Assembly (NCBI GenBank): GCA_948567375.1
Contig: OX419761.1
Coordinates: 7,194,501 to 7,258,500 of the forward strand
Reading direction: 5' to 3'
DNA length: 64,000 nucleotides
Origin: Lunularia cruciata
Taxonomy: Eukaryota; Streptophyta; Marchantiopsida; Lunulariales; Lunulariaceae
In this document: piece after piece, positions 1-10,838 of the stretch
How positions within the stretch are numbered: the stretch's first letter is position 1
Layout: each line of letters starts with the position of its first letter
Program-made: the position numbers and the translations under genes
Notes under the pieces: generated by a model
What the model was told of the DNA's origin: nothing
Database searches by the model: none
The model's input: the letters and a program-made list of their open reading frames with translations, nothing else

Positions 1-1151
1 AAAATGATAAATAAACAGATTTATAGACATTGTTGCAATGTCAAATAAGTGATAAAGTCATGTTTTCTTTTAGTAACCTTCTTTTCTCTTTTGATACCCA
101 AAATTGTGAACTTGATTCCAATCAGAATCCAGTCTACTTGATATTATTCATATCATTTTTCTTATTGCATAAAGACTTGCTCTTCATAGTCATATAAAGA
201 TTCATTCTATCTTTCATATCTAAAAATTAAACCCCCTTTGTTTCTAACTCATCTTTTTTATTACTTCTATACAATTTTCCACTCCATTAATGAATATGAT
301 GTCACCAACTAACTATACAATCTCGGTTAATGACCACAAAGAATATGATGTCACCAACTACCAATGGAAAATTATATAATAATACCAACTTAAAAAAAGT
401 TAAGTATAGTGAAAATGAAATTAAAACTAGCATATATTTATGAATCTTAAGAATATTCTAGAAATATCCATGAAACTTCTTGGTGAGAATATTTTAGAAA
501 GTATTGAGTAACTTTTTACATTGAGTAAAACATTTGGCTAACTTGTGTTCCAAGAAAAGTGACTTTTAGAAAAAAATCTTCTTTAGAAGATTTTTTTCTA
601 AAGTCTTGTACTTAATTGATTTATAAGTACCAAAGCTTGGACGAAACTCAAGCATTCAAATTTTATCTCAAATGAACATATTCAATTGATTCATCCATTC
701 TTCTCTTTCTCTCTTTGGTCCATTATATACAAAATCAATTCTCTATTATTAAAATATTTCTAGTGAAGAAATTGAGCTATGAGATAAAGTAGAAATTTAT
801 TTCTTTTCAGAAACTTGATAAACATTATATGGTCATAATAATCAAGATAATCTTTAAAATTTCACTTGAATAGTACTTAACATCTAGATCCCAAGAAGAG
901 GTTACCTTTCTTGCAAAGTGGTATATACATACCATACTATAATGAAATTCATCATGAGTTGGATTAACTTCTCTTTACTCTTTGCTCTTCAAAGTAGACT
1001 GTTTGATTTTTAGTGGAAATGATATCTTCCACTAGTATATAAGATCTGATCTTGTTACAAGGGTATTTTTTCCCCTAGTATGCATCCCATTTAAATAGTT
1101 ATCTTTTACAATGATAGTCATCATCTCTTTGATCTATTGGAAAGTTTTGAA
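1..1151. other. AT-rich DNA, no gene seen
   Basis: Strongly AT-rich sequence with stops in all frames and no recognisable protein motif, LTR end or RNA gene. A short inverted stretch around 565-600 (AAAAATCTTC...GAAGATTTTT) could fold into a hairpin. Nothing else can be supported. Confidence 0.6.
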
Positions 1152-1702
1152 TGTAAACCATTAGCTAGATAGATTATCTAGAGGTGGAAATTGGTTTGAT
1201 GATATCTTTAGAGATGTTATATATGATGATCTACATATATGAGATAGAAGAGTCACCAAAGGAGTAATTCTACTAATAGGATAGGGGTCCAAAATACTCT
1301 AAAAATTTTTTCAAAGCCAATTTCAGAGGCCTAAATAGATAAATTAGACCTTGAGAAATGAAAGATTCCTTTTTTATTGAGGAAAAAGTATTTCGTTCTA
1401 CCTTTCTTATTTATCTCACTGAGAGCTTTCTAACTAAACCTCTCATATTATTTTGAACTTCATACATGAATATTCCCAAAGATTCCTTTTGGTCCAACTT
1501 GTTTGACTAACCAAATAGGACAAGTATAGACATTCCATCAATCCATATATTTGATCCATTGGTGTAACTCTTTTTGAGTGGACACTCTTTGCTATATAAT
1601 ACGATGCTCCTTTGGGACATCATAATATTGAAACATAAAACTTTTTTGTTTCTTCTCTTGTTCTTTGTTCCTTAGGGTTTCTCTTGTCCACGAAGTATTA
1701 CA
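1152..1702 (+). repeat. Degenerate solo LTR, family LTR-A
   Basis: The sequence starts TGTAAACC and ends GTATTACA, close to the TGTAATACC...GTATTACA ends of the LTRs of element 1 (4598-5333 and 12811-13356). Landmarks occur in the LTR order: the 'ctagctagat...atctagaggtg' start, the 'ggcctaaat...aaattagacc' block, 'agattcc...ttggtc', a TATA-like 'ctatataata' and a T/C-rich 3' end. No internal retrotransposon domains follow on either side, so it is read as an old solo LTR. It has one copy of the U3 repeat, whereas other copies have two. Divergence is high by eye. Confidence 0.6.
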
Positions 1703-4041
1703 TTGAATGAAAAAAATGATAATAACCTCTTTATCAAGAAATAATTATCACTTCGTTTGATTTTATTATCATTTTAAGCCTTAAATAAAACAGTTGTGTA
1801 TTTTTGCATGGCTTATCTTCTATAGTGTAATCATATTCAAATATTAGTGTCATTTACTTAGCTAATCTTTGTTTCCTGTTAAGCTTATTGAACAATTTTT
1901 TTAATAATTTATGATATATGATAATTGTGGCCTTTCTTATCATCAAGCGTTGTCAAAAATTTGTTAAGATTAAAAATAATCATCAACTCTTTTGCCCTTT
2001 TCACCAAATAGTTAAATTATTTTTTCTATTTACATAAGTTATATTGAATGATCATATCCATATGGGTGTAATTAACTTAGAGAGCATGTTATAATTATAG
2101 TGGAAATATTAGTGTAAATGATTATGGGCTATTCTTCTCATATTTGCAAGAATTAAAGCAAAAAGAAAACATTCTTTGAGCTTCTTAAAAGATATCAGAG
2201 TATAATTATCTTCCAAGGTGATCATATCTCTATACCTTTTTTCATATAAATGGTCAATAGATAAGCTTTGTAAAATTTTCTCTTATCATATACAATTGTC
2301 CTTAAAAATTAGAGTAACTTTGTCCAGCTTATAAAAAATGTAAGTTCTAAAATTTTACTGATCATCTTTTAAGTATCCATTGCTATTTTATTTTTTGAAA
2401 TGATATACCATACAAGTAAATATTCTTCACAACCAAAGATTCATTTCTCTTGGTCAAGCAATGCATTTGCCTCATCCAAACATTATAAGACTTTGATCAA
2501 GTGCTCAATTGCTTCTCCTTTTCACACACATATATATACAAAAATCATCAATTATATCATACAAAGATTTTTCAATAAAAAGTTTATAAATTATTAAAAT
2601 GTGATTAGAATCTTATAAAATCCAAAAAGTACAATCTTCAAAGGTTGAGTATTTCAAAATATGACAAATGTAGAAAATTGTCAATACTATGGTGCAATCT
2701 TGATTTAATTGTAACCTCTATAATTTTCTCTAAAACCTTACCCCTAATGACACAAATTTTTTCCAATATCTCATCAATGAAAGGAAAGAGTAATAATACT
2801 TCTTGATAACAACATGATGCTTTTTTTAATCTACATATACTTGGAGTTTACTATTTTCTTCTCTACAATCATAATTGGAGATATTTATTTTGAGTTCTTA
2901 TGGTGACTTAATATCACCCAAATACTTGTAAAGTTGGGAAGATCAGGTCATTCCCTTGAGGACACAATTCTAAAATTATTAGGAATGAAGGGAATAGTCA
3001 TTATGTTGTGGCTTATGTGGTACATTATGTTTATTATTTCCTATTTAACCTCTTGGATAGAAATTATTCCTAAAGAAAGGTAGTGTCACTCCTTATGGCA
3101 CACTATAAAAGAGAGAAAAAAATATCATTAACTACAAATAAATTCTAAATTAATCCTAAAGGTGATGATTCACTTCATTCTATGGGCTCTTTTGTACCAC
3201 CCAAGATTTCAACTCAAAGGCTGCATATTACACTTTGGCATTATCATCACTATCATTATATTGGCTGAATTTCCTTGCCTTTTAATTCCATGGTACTCCT
3301 AATGCTCCTAATGAAGCTTGACTCCTTTGTGCATTGATTTGCTTCTTTAAATCCCTAATAAATCACACATTCTTATCAAATGTGAATATCTCTCTCACAC
3401 TCCAAAACTTGTGATTCTATTGCAAATTTCTTCACCATTACTCAATACAAGCATTCACCAACAGTTAGAGTGTAAGGCTTATAGTTTGAAAAGAACTCAT
3501 TGTACTATTACTAGAATTTGATTTCATAAATAAAGTACATTGATGAGGTAAACCTCAAAAGTTTTGGGCTAAAGCCTTGTATACATTTCTTACTTTTTCT
3601 TGAAGTGATTTTGCAATTAAGCAAATTTCCAAGTAATCTTCTATCTCAACATATATCACTCAGTTAGGAGTCTAATCTTATCTCATCCTATTCACCTATA
3701 AATTAATTAGGCACCTTACATGTGTCATGGAAAATTTCAAGTTGTACCCAAATATAACTTTCACTTTAAACTCCTTTGGAATTACAACTCCAAAGAGTTA
3801 CAACTACAAAGTTTTGAAAGCCCCAAAGGCCTTCTTCTTGAAGTATTTACAACTATGAATACCTACAACTAAGAGTAACATCTACATATAAGAAGGAATT
3901 TGGATTACATCCTACTTTGAGGTTCCTCCAATACAAGGGTCTCTTCCTCTAGTGAAGTGAAGTATCTTTGGCTCTGTGCCCTATTGCAAAGAACTACCTT
4001 TACCTTTAAAATTCCTAAGAGAAGATTGGCCTACTCCTTAT
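1703..4041. other. AT-rich decayed DNA, no gene seen
   Basis: No ORF longer than about 65 codons and no recognisable domain. The right part (about 2930-4020) shares blocks with 39.5-40.7 kb and is listed separately as a repeat. The rest shows no structure I can name. Confidence 0.5.
2930..4020 (-). repeat. Interspersed repeat B, copy 1
   Basis: The reverse complement of blocks here matches blocks at 39.5-40.7 kb in the same order. One block reads CCTCAAGGGA(A/G)TGACCT. Another reads CATCACCTTTAGGATTAATT followed by a Ttagaattta-like run. A third is a (T/A)AGTTGT...TTTGGGG block. This suggests two old copies of one dispersed element in opposite orientation. Ends and coding content are unclear, so the class is unknown. 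Confidence 0.4.
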
Positions 4042-4597
4042 ATGTAATACCAATAGCTAGATAATAATCTAAAGATGAAATTTGGTTTGATAATATCTGG
4101 AAGGATGTTATACATGATAGACTAAGTAGATAAGATAGAGGTATCACAAAAAGAGTACTTCTACTAATAAGCTAGAAACCAGAACATGCTTGGAAACTTT
4201 AGAATCAATAGCTAGGTATATGATCTAGAGTTGAAACTTGGGGTGGTGACATCTGGAAGGATTTTACACATGATGGAGAACATAGATCAGATAGATATAT
4301 CACAAAAAGAGCACTTCTACTAATAGTGCAGAAGCCAAAATAGGTCTCAAAACTTTAGAGGCAATTTTGGAGGCCTAAATGAATGAATTAGGCCTTGAAA
4401 ATGTGAGGATTTCCCTCCTCCAATAGAAAAAGGCTGGACTTCCCTCCCTCTTGGTTTGTCATACCAAGAGCTTTCCAATGGTACCTCACCCACGTGATTA
4501 TGAGATTCCTACAAGAATATTCCCTAAAAGATTCCCTCTTGTCAAAGCTTGTTTGACCAACCAATGGGACCAGGACCGACATGTCACCCATCCAAGC
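4042..4597 (+). repeat. Truncated LTR-A copy in forward orientation
   Basis: It starts TGTAATACCAATAGCTAG, the LTR-A 5' end, and runs through a doubled ~155-bp U3 block (about 4042-4198 and 4199-4340), the 'ggcctaaatgaatgaattaggcc' block and a G-box CACGTG near 4492. It stops abruptly at 'cacccatccaag', before the TATA region, where it abuts the 3' end of the oppositely oriented LTR of element 1. The two LTRs therefore form a near-continuous inverted repeat. The break removes the terminal GTATTACA of both LTRs. Confidence 0.65.
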
Positions 4598-5333
4598 TCC
4601 GAGGACAAGAGAAGAGAGAAAACACAAATTGCACACTCAAACATTTGATGCCCCAAGGAAGCACCTTCTCTTTATTATATAGACAAAGAGGATCTCCTCC
4701 AAGGAAGCTCCACCATAGGATTAGGGACACAGATAGGTGACATGCCAGCAAGCTCCACCCTTGGATTACTTACTTGGATGGGTGACCTGTCTGGTCTAGG
4801 TCCTATCTGGTTGGTCAAGCAAACAAGCTTTGACCAGAGGGAATCTTTTAGGGAATCTTCCTATAGGAATCTCAGAATCACGTGAGTAAGGTACCGTTGG
4901 AAAGCTCTTGACAAGAAAAAGCAGGGGGGAGGGAAGGCCAGCCTTTCCATTGTTGGGGGGGGGGGATCTGCACATTTTGAGGCCTAATTCATCCGTTTAG
5001 GCCTCCAAAATTGCCTTCAAAGATTTCAGGCATATTTAGGTTCCTACTCTATTAGTAAAAGTCCTCTTTTGGTGATACCTCTTTATGATCTGTTTAGTCC
5101 ATCATGTGTAACATGCTTCCAGATGTTACCAAACCAATTCTCACCTTTAAATCATATGTCTAGCTATTGGTTCTAAGGTTCTCAAGTCTATTTCAGTTTC
5201 TGCCCTATTAGTAGAAGTACTCTTTTGGTGATACTTCTATCTGATCTATTTTGACCATCATGTATAACATTATTCTAGATGTTACCAAACCAAATTTCAC
5301 ATCTAGATCATATGGCTAACCCTTGGTATTACA
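4598..5333 (-). repeat. 3' LTR of element 1
   Basis: On the minus strand it begins TGTAATACC at 5333, directly after the polypurine tract, and carries two tandem copies of a ~190-bp U3 segment. Those are followed by a C-tract near 4950-4970, a G-box CACGTG near 4877, a TATA-like TATATAATAAAG near 4680 and a T/C-rich end. The terminal GTATTACA seen in the 5' LTR is missing, because the sequence switches at about 4598 into a forward-oriented LTR-A fragment. Confidence 0.85.
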
Positions 5334-5350
5334 GACCTCCCTCCTTTTAA
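5334..5350 (-). promoter_or_regulatory. Polypurine tract of element 1
   Basis: On the minus strand the 17 bases before the 3' LTR read as a purine run (AAAAGGAGGGAGGTC next to TGTAATACC). A purine run immediately 5' of the 3' LTR is where plus-strand DNA synthesis is primed in LTR retrotransposons. Confidence 0.8.
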
Positions 5351-6957
5351 GACGCAACGCCCTCGTTGTGCAATTGTTGCTCAAATGCTTGCACCAACAC
5401 CGGTGCATGTGCCAAATTGGCAGCGGGTTCCCAGGTTGCTTCATAGAGGTGGTAACCTTTCCATTGTACTAGATATTCCACCCGCGAATGGCAAGTACCA
5501 CGCATGCACTTTTGGAGAATCCGCTCCACTTCATATTCCTCTATGCCATCAATGACTATCGGACAAGGTCAAATGTCTTGTGTGGAATGACCTTGGCTTG
5601 ATTGGGGAGCATATCTGCATAGTAGGGAGACATGGAACACTAGATGGATCTTCATGTGTGGTGGTAGCTCAAGGTGATAGGCCATAGCGCCGATGCGACG
5701 AAGAATCTAGAAAGGCCCAATAAAACAAGGTCTGAGCTTACAAGATCTAACTAATGTGAGGTTGGTTGTTGATAGCCACACTTGATCCCCAACATTGAAC
5801 TCCATGTGCCTCCGGTGTGCATCAACATACTGCTTTTGTTGATTTTGCACAATCTGTAACCTATGCTTAGCGCTCTCTACACCTTGTTGGATTCTAGAAA
5901 CAAATGTGTTGACTGCATCAACCTTGGTAGTCACTGGACGGATCTTCATCAAGCTAGAAGGTGTGAAGGGATGCTCACCATACATGAGGAAGAACGGAGT
6001 GACATGAGTGGACGCATTCACTGAATTGTTGTAAGCGAATTCCACCAACGGTAATAGGGTGTCCCACCTCTCTTGCTCTTCTAAGGTGAAGCCGCGTAAC
6101 ATGTCTTCAATCGTGCGATTAGCCCGCTCTGTTTGGCCATCTGTTTGTGGGTGGTAAGCTATGGACATAGCCAACTTGGTTTTGAAGAAACCAAAGAGTG
6201 TTTGCCAAAACAAACTGGTGAATTGGGTACCTCTATCGGTGATGAGTACTCTAGACAAGCCATGGTGAGCAAAGACTGCATCTAAGTATAGTTGAGCTAG
6301 TTGTGGAGCGGTCACCTCCTTGGTGGTAGGGCGTACATGAATCATTTTGCTGAGCCGGTCCACAAAGACCACAATGGAGTCAAACCCTGAGGTGGTCTTG
6401 GGTAATTCACAGATGAGATCCATACTCACTTGTTCCCAATGTTGGGTAGGAGTGGGGAGAGGTTGAAGGAGCCTTGCAGGAGCTTGATTAGAAGCTTTGT
6501 TCTGTTGACAAAGTAGGCAGCTACGCACATAGTCCATCACGTTGTTGCTCATCTTGGGCCAATAGTAATGGCGCTTGACTGCATCCAAGGTCTTGTCCAC
6601 TCCGGCATGAGCTGCAATGGCCGAATCATGACATTCTGCTAGAATGGTGGTGCGTAATTCTGGGACATTTGGGATCCATAATCTGCCATCCCGAAAGGTG
6701 AGTCCTTGGGTGCTGGTGATGCCTTTGGACGATTGTGCTTCGACAATTTGTGGATCAGTTTTTCTAGTAGCTAGAATCTCTTGCCAGAATTCAGGGTTAA
6801 TCTTAACCTCTACCACCAAGTTGTTGGCCATTGGCATGCGGGTGAATGCATCTACAAGTTGCTTCTTACCTTCCACATAGGTGATTGTCATGTTGAAGCG
6901 TTATCGCCACTCTGCCCACCAAATTTGGCGACGAGATAGATCCTTTTGGATCTCAAG
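5347..6957 (-). pseudogene. Element 1 pol: integrase plus chromodomain (broken)
   Basis: C-terminal part of the polyprotein, which inserts the cDNA into the genome. From the N-terminus it shows a zinc-binding HHCC module (H..H then CLLCQQNK near the start of the 6891-5707 block). The DDE core follows, with DLICELP, the LITDRGTQF aspartate, and the glutamate in DGQTERANR. Then come the GPF module and, at 5347-5529, a chromodomain (EYEVERILQ..., YLVQWKGYHLYEATWEP). The three catalytic acids are present. Breaks are in-frame stops near 6901-6903 (TAA), 5707-5709 (TAG) and 5569-5571 (TGA). All pieces share one frame, so decay is by point change rather than frameshift. Confidence 0.9.
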
Positions 6958-8495
6958 TTAGACTAGAGGTTTGTGGTCTGTCTCTACTACAAATGCCTTC
7001 TCGCCCAGGTAGTGCTTCCAATGCTTGGTTGCTAGAACGATGGCTAGCTCTTCTCGTTGTGTGGTGTGGTAGTTGCGCTCTGCCGGTAACAACTTTTGAG
7101 AGAAATATGCAATTGGATGCCATCCGTCATGCCACTCTTGTTGTAGGACTGCTCCTATGGCTACGCCTGATGCATCTATAGCTAACTTGATTGGACATTT
7201 TGGGTCATACCACTTCAAGATTGGTGCATGTAGCAAGGCGGCCTTCAATTCTTGAAAGGCCAACTCTTGTGCAGTTCCCCATGTCCACTTCTTCCCCTTG
7301 CCAAGTAGTGCCGTTAAAGGTTGTGCAACCTTGGAGAAGTCCTTGACAAATCTACAATAGAATCCTGTCAACCCCAAGAAGCTCTTAAGTTGAGTCTGAT
7401 CTTTAGGGGCACTCCATTTTTCAATGACCTCTATTATATCTGTCATTACTTGAATGCCCTCTGCACTTACTCTATGCCCTAAGTAGTCTACTTCAGACTT
7501 GCCAAACTCACACTTTGAGATTTTGGCGTACAATTGATTCTGTCTTAGAATCTGGAGGACCTCTCATAGATGTTGTTTGTGTTCTGTCATTATGCTACTA
7601 TATACTAAGATATCATCCAAGAAGACGATAACAGACTTATCCAAGTATGGACGAAATATGTCATTCATTAGACTCATGAAAGTGGCAGGCGCATTGGTGA
7701 GGCCAAAAGGCATCACAAGATTCTCAAAGTGGCCATACCTAGTTCAAAAGGCAGTTTTGTACACATCCTCCTCTGCAATTTGGATTTGATTGTAACCGCT
7801 CCGCAAGTCCAGTTTGGTGAAGTATCTCGCTCCATGGAGTTGATCAAACAAGTCATCCATACGAGGTAAGGGGTATTTGTTCTTCATTGTTTGTTGATTG
7901 AGACCCCGATAGTCAATGCACATGCGCATTGTTCCATCCTTCTTCTTCACAAACAAGACATGGGCCCCATATGGTGATACGCTAGGTTGGATGAACCCTT
8001 TCTGTAGCATCTCCTCAATTTGAGTCTTACACTCCTCCAACTCATGAGGTGATAGGCGATATGGGGCCTTACAAGGAGGTGTCTTCCCTGGAAGTGTCTC
8101 TATTTTGTGATCTACTCGCCTTTTAGGTGATAATCCTGAGGGTAGATCATTGGGAAAGACATCTTGAAACTCATCCACCACATCCTTCAATTTCTCCGGA
8201 ATTTGTCCAGCGAGTTGTGCACTCTGGACTTCTCTTATTAGACCCATAAAACATCTATCGGTCTTACAGACAATTGTTGTCCCTATGACATATAGAGGCA
8301 ATTTCTGCCTGTGTGATTTTTCTTTAACCCCAATGATTGACCATTGGTGGGTTCTCACTACTTTCTTCCTCCAATCCACCATTGGGTTGTACTGCTCCAT
8401 CCATGGCATGCCTAAAATTGCATCATAACGGGCTAACTGTATCACTCGCCACTCAATTGCTTCTTGATATTCTCCTACAAAGAGGGTTACCCGTT
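6958..8495 (-). pseudogene. Element 1 pol: protease end, reverse transcriptase, RNase H (broken)
   Basis: The region begins with the end of the aspartic protease ([15 protein letters not shown]), followed by a linker and the RT. RT motifs seen are [42 protein letters not shown] and the catalytic [10 protein letters not shown], then YLGHRVSAEGI (thumb). The RNase H part has LAIDASGVAIGAVLQQ, REELAIV and ETDHKPLV. In-frame stops lie at 7744-7746 (TGA), 7564-7566 (TGA) and 6958-6960 (TAA). Their context (TF-stop-TRYG, HL-stop-EVL) fits CGA-to-TGA changes. It is in the same frame as the integrase block. At 8495 the reading frame is cut by the 2.3-kb insertion. Confidence 0.92.
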
Positions 8496-8680
8496 GTTGT
8501 CGGGAAAATAGCCCACGTGTACCCTTGAGGCTTTTAGTGTGATAAATTTTCTTTTCTCTTTTATTTGTTGTAAGGAACAGGGATTTATGATAATGTGTCT
8601 CGGGTGTGGTTTCTCTACCTGGTTTTTGGGAGAAAGTGAGGAGACAGAGAAGGGCTGAGGGTTTTCACAAAATGCCAAAA

Positions 8681-8740
8681 GATTTCGAGAGGGTTTGGGC
8701 AGAGGATTTTGAGAGGGTTTGGGCAGAGGATTTCGAGAGG
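8681..8740 (+). repeat. 24-bp tandem repeat, about 2.5 copies
   Basis: Units starting at 8681, 8705 and 8729 read GATTT(C/T)GAGAGGGTTTGGGC followed by AGAG. It is the first of four nested repeat types in the insertion. Confidence 0.8.
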
Positions 8741-8970
8741 AGTGGCAGAAATTTTTGGGAGAAGAAAGGAGTAGGGTTTTTTTTTTGAAAAGGGACAGGG
8801 GAGTTTTGAGAGAGCAAGGGGGTTTTTTTTCGGGAATGACAGGAGGAGTTTGGGGGCAGAGGACAGAAGGTGGGCAGGAAGAAAGGGAATCGAAAGGGAT
8901 TGGAATGATCATGAAGGAGTAGTCAGGAAGGCTTTTTAGGGACAAAGGAAAAATCAGGAGAAAAAATTTC

Positions 8971-9262
8971 GAGTTGGACAGGAGGGGGTTTGGCAGGAGG
9001 AGAAATTCTCGAGAAGCTGGAGGGTTTGGACAGAGGAACACACACAGGAGAGAAAATTTTGAGTTGGACAGGAGGGGGTTTGGCAGGAGGAGAAATTCTC
9101 AAGAAGCTGGAGGGTTTGGACAGAGGAACACACACAGGAGAGAAATTTTCGAGTTGGACAGGAGGGGGTTTGGCAGGAGGAGAAATTCTCGAGAAGCTGG
9201 AGGGTTTGGACAGAGGAACACACACAGAGGAGAGAAATTTTCGAGTTGGACAGGAAGGGGCT
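8971..9262 (+). repeat. 90-bp tandem repeat, 3 copies plus a partial
   Basis: Units start GAGTTGGACAGG at 8971, 9061, 9151 and (partial) 9243. Period is 90-92 bp. Both strands stay open across it (30 codons per unit), which explains the overlapping long ORFs here. The predicted repeat peptides look like translation of a repeat, not a protein. Confidence 0.9.
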
Positions 9263-9379
9263 TGAAAGTGCAGGGATAGAAAGGAAATTTTTGCAGGAAT
9301 GTGAGGGCTTGAAAGTGCAGGGCAGAAAGTGTTTCATGAAGGAAATTTTTGCAGGAATGTGAGGGCTTGAAAGTGCAGG

Positions 9380-9870
9380 GCTGTGCTTGGACCAGGAGAG
9401 GAATTTTGAAATGTGAGAGTGCAGGCTGTGCTTGGACCAGGAGAGCAATTTCAAAATGTGAGAGTGCAGGCTGTGCTTGGACCAGGAGAGCAATTTCGAA
9501 ATGTGAGAGTGCAGGCTGTGTTTGGACCAGGAGAGGAATTCTGAAATGTGAGAGTGCAGGGCTGTGCTTGGACCAGGAGAGGAATTTCGAAATGTGAGAG
9601 TGCAGGGCTGTGCTTGGACCAGGAGAGCAATTTCGAAATGTGAGAGTGCAGGGCTGTGCTTGGACCAGGAGAGAAGTTTCGAAATGTGAGAGTGCAGGTT
9701 GTGTTTGGACCAGGAGAGGAATTTCGAAATGTGAGAGTGCAGGGCTGTGTTTGGACCAGGAGAGAAATTTCGAAATGTGAGAGTGCAGGGCTGTGTTTGG
9801 ACCAGGAGAGGAATTCTGAAATGTGAGAGTGCAAGGTTGTGCTTGGACCAGGATAGGAATTTCGAAATGT
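9380..9870 (+). repeat. 45-46 bp minisatellite, about 11 copies
   Basis: Units contain GTGAGAGTGCAGG(G)CTGTG followed by (C/T)TTGGACCAGGAGAG. GGACC falls at 9389, 9434, 9479, 9524, 9570, 9616, 9662, 9707, 9753, 9799 and 9845. The array grades into a longer related unit on its right. Confidence 0.92.
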
Positions 9871-10440
9871 GAAAGGAGTCTTGAAGGCTGAAGGTTTTGG
9901 AGATGCTTTAGGACTGTGTTTTGGACCAGGACAGAAATTTCAAAATGTGAAGGGAGTCTTGAAGGGCTGAAGGCTTTTGGAGATGCCTTAGGACTGTGTT
10001 GTGGACCAGGATAGGAATTTTCGAAATGTGAAAGGAGTCTTGAAGGCTGAAGGTTTTGGAGATGCTTTAGGACTGTGTTTTGGACCAAGATAGGAATTTT
10101 CGAAATGTGAAAGGAGTCTTGAAGGGCTGAAGGCTTTTGGAGATGCCTTAGGATTGTGTTTTGGACCAGGATAGGAATTTTCAAAATGTGAAAGGAGTCT
10201 TGAAGGGCTGAAGGCTTTTGGAGATGCATGAGGGCTGTGTTTTGGACCAGGACAGAAATTTCGAAATGTGAAGGGAGTTTTGAAGGGCTGAAAGCTTTTG
10301 GAGATGCCTTAGGACTGTGTTTTGGACCAGGATAGGAATTTTCGAAATGTGAAAGGAGTCTTGAAGGGCTGAAGGCTTTTGGAGATGCCTTAGGACTGTG
10401 TTTTGGACCAGGATAGGAAATTTTGAAATGTGAAATGAGT
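9870..10440 (+). repeat. 79-82 bp minisatellite, about 7 copies
   Basis: Higher-order version of the 45-bp unit, with added GGAGTCTTGAAGGGCTGAAG and GGAGATGCCTTAGGACTGTG segments. GGACC recurs at about 9923, 10003, 10082, 10163, 10244, 10324 and 10406. The near-81-bp period keeps a long open frame on the minus strand, which is not a real gene. Confidence 0.92.
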
Positions 10441-10838
10441 CTTGGAAGCAGATTTGTGTTATGAATTGTGACTAGAGTTGAGGAAACTCCATTCTAGGAT
10501 CTCTCAGTCTGGTCCAGGTGAAAAGCATAATTAAATGATCTGAGTGCCGGATTTATGTTCAGTTAGATCACTCAGTTGTTGTTTATTTTATTTTATCAAA
10601 GGGCCACCGGACCTAGGTCTATGAACTGCCAGATCCCGAACCATAGCTTGAACCTGACGAGAAAATAGGATATGAGACCAAGCAGAGGTAGAAACCATAA
10701 CACCAGCCTCGCATGACAAGATTGGTTTTACGAAAGTCAAGGATAAAACAAAACCTTCAAGATGAGTCAACCTCAGGAAACTAAGCACAAGCAGCCATGT
10801 GCTCGGCGCACTCTCAAGACCGAACGTTCCCCACGACA

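Larger units (their letters stand above)
8496..10838. mobile_element. 2.34-kb minisatellite-rich insertion in the protease
   Basis: Sequence unrelated to pol separates the protease halves. The flanks are CCGTT (8491-8495) and CCGTC (10839-10843), a likely 4-5 bp target duplication. The insert has short inverted ends, TGTCG at 8498-8502 and CGACA at 10834-10838. Offset 2348 is 2 modulo 3, and removing it joins the protease (minus-strand frame of 11015) to the RT frame of 8445 without a stop. Internally it is mostly G/A-rich tandem repeats. It encodes no recognised transposase or RT, so it is a non-autonomous insertion of unknown class. TG...CA ends also allow a solo LTR, but the flanking 5-mers fit that less well. 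Confidence 0.7.

Noticed and set aside
9099-10229. Long minus-strand ORF (376 codons) and overlapping ORFs at 8974-9834
   Set aside because: They are translations of 45-, 81- and 90-bp tandem repeats; several frames on both strands are open at once and the peptides are simple repeats.
8971-10440. CRISPR-like array
   Set aside because: Units are tandem without unique spacers, and the context is a eukaryotic retrotransposon.
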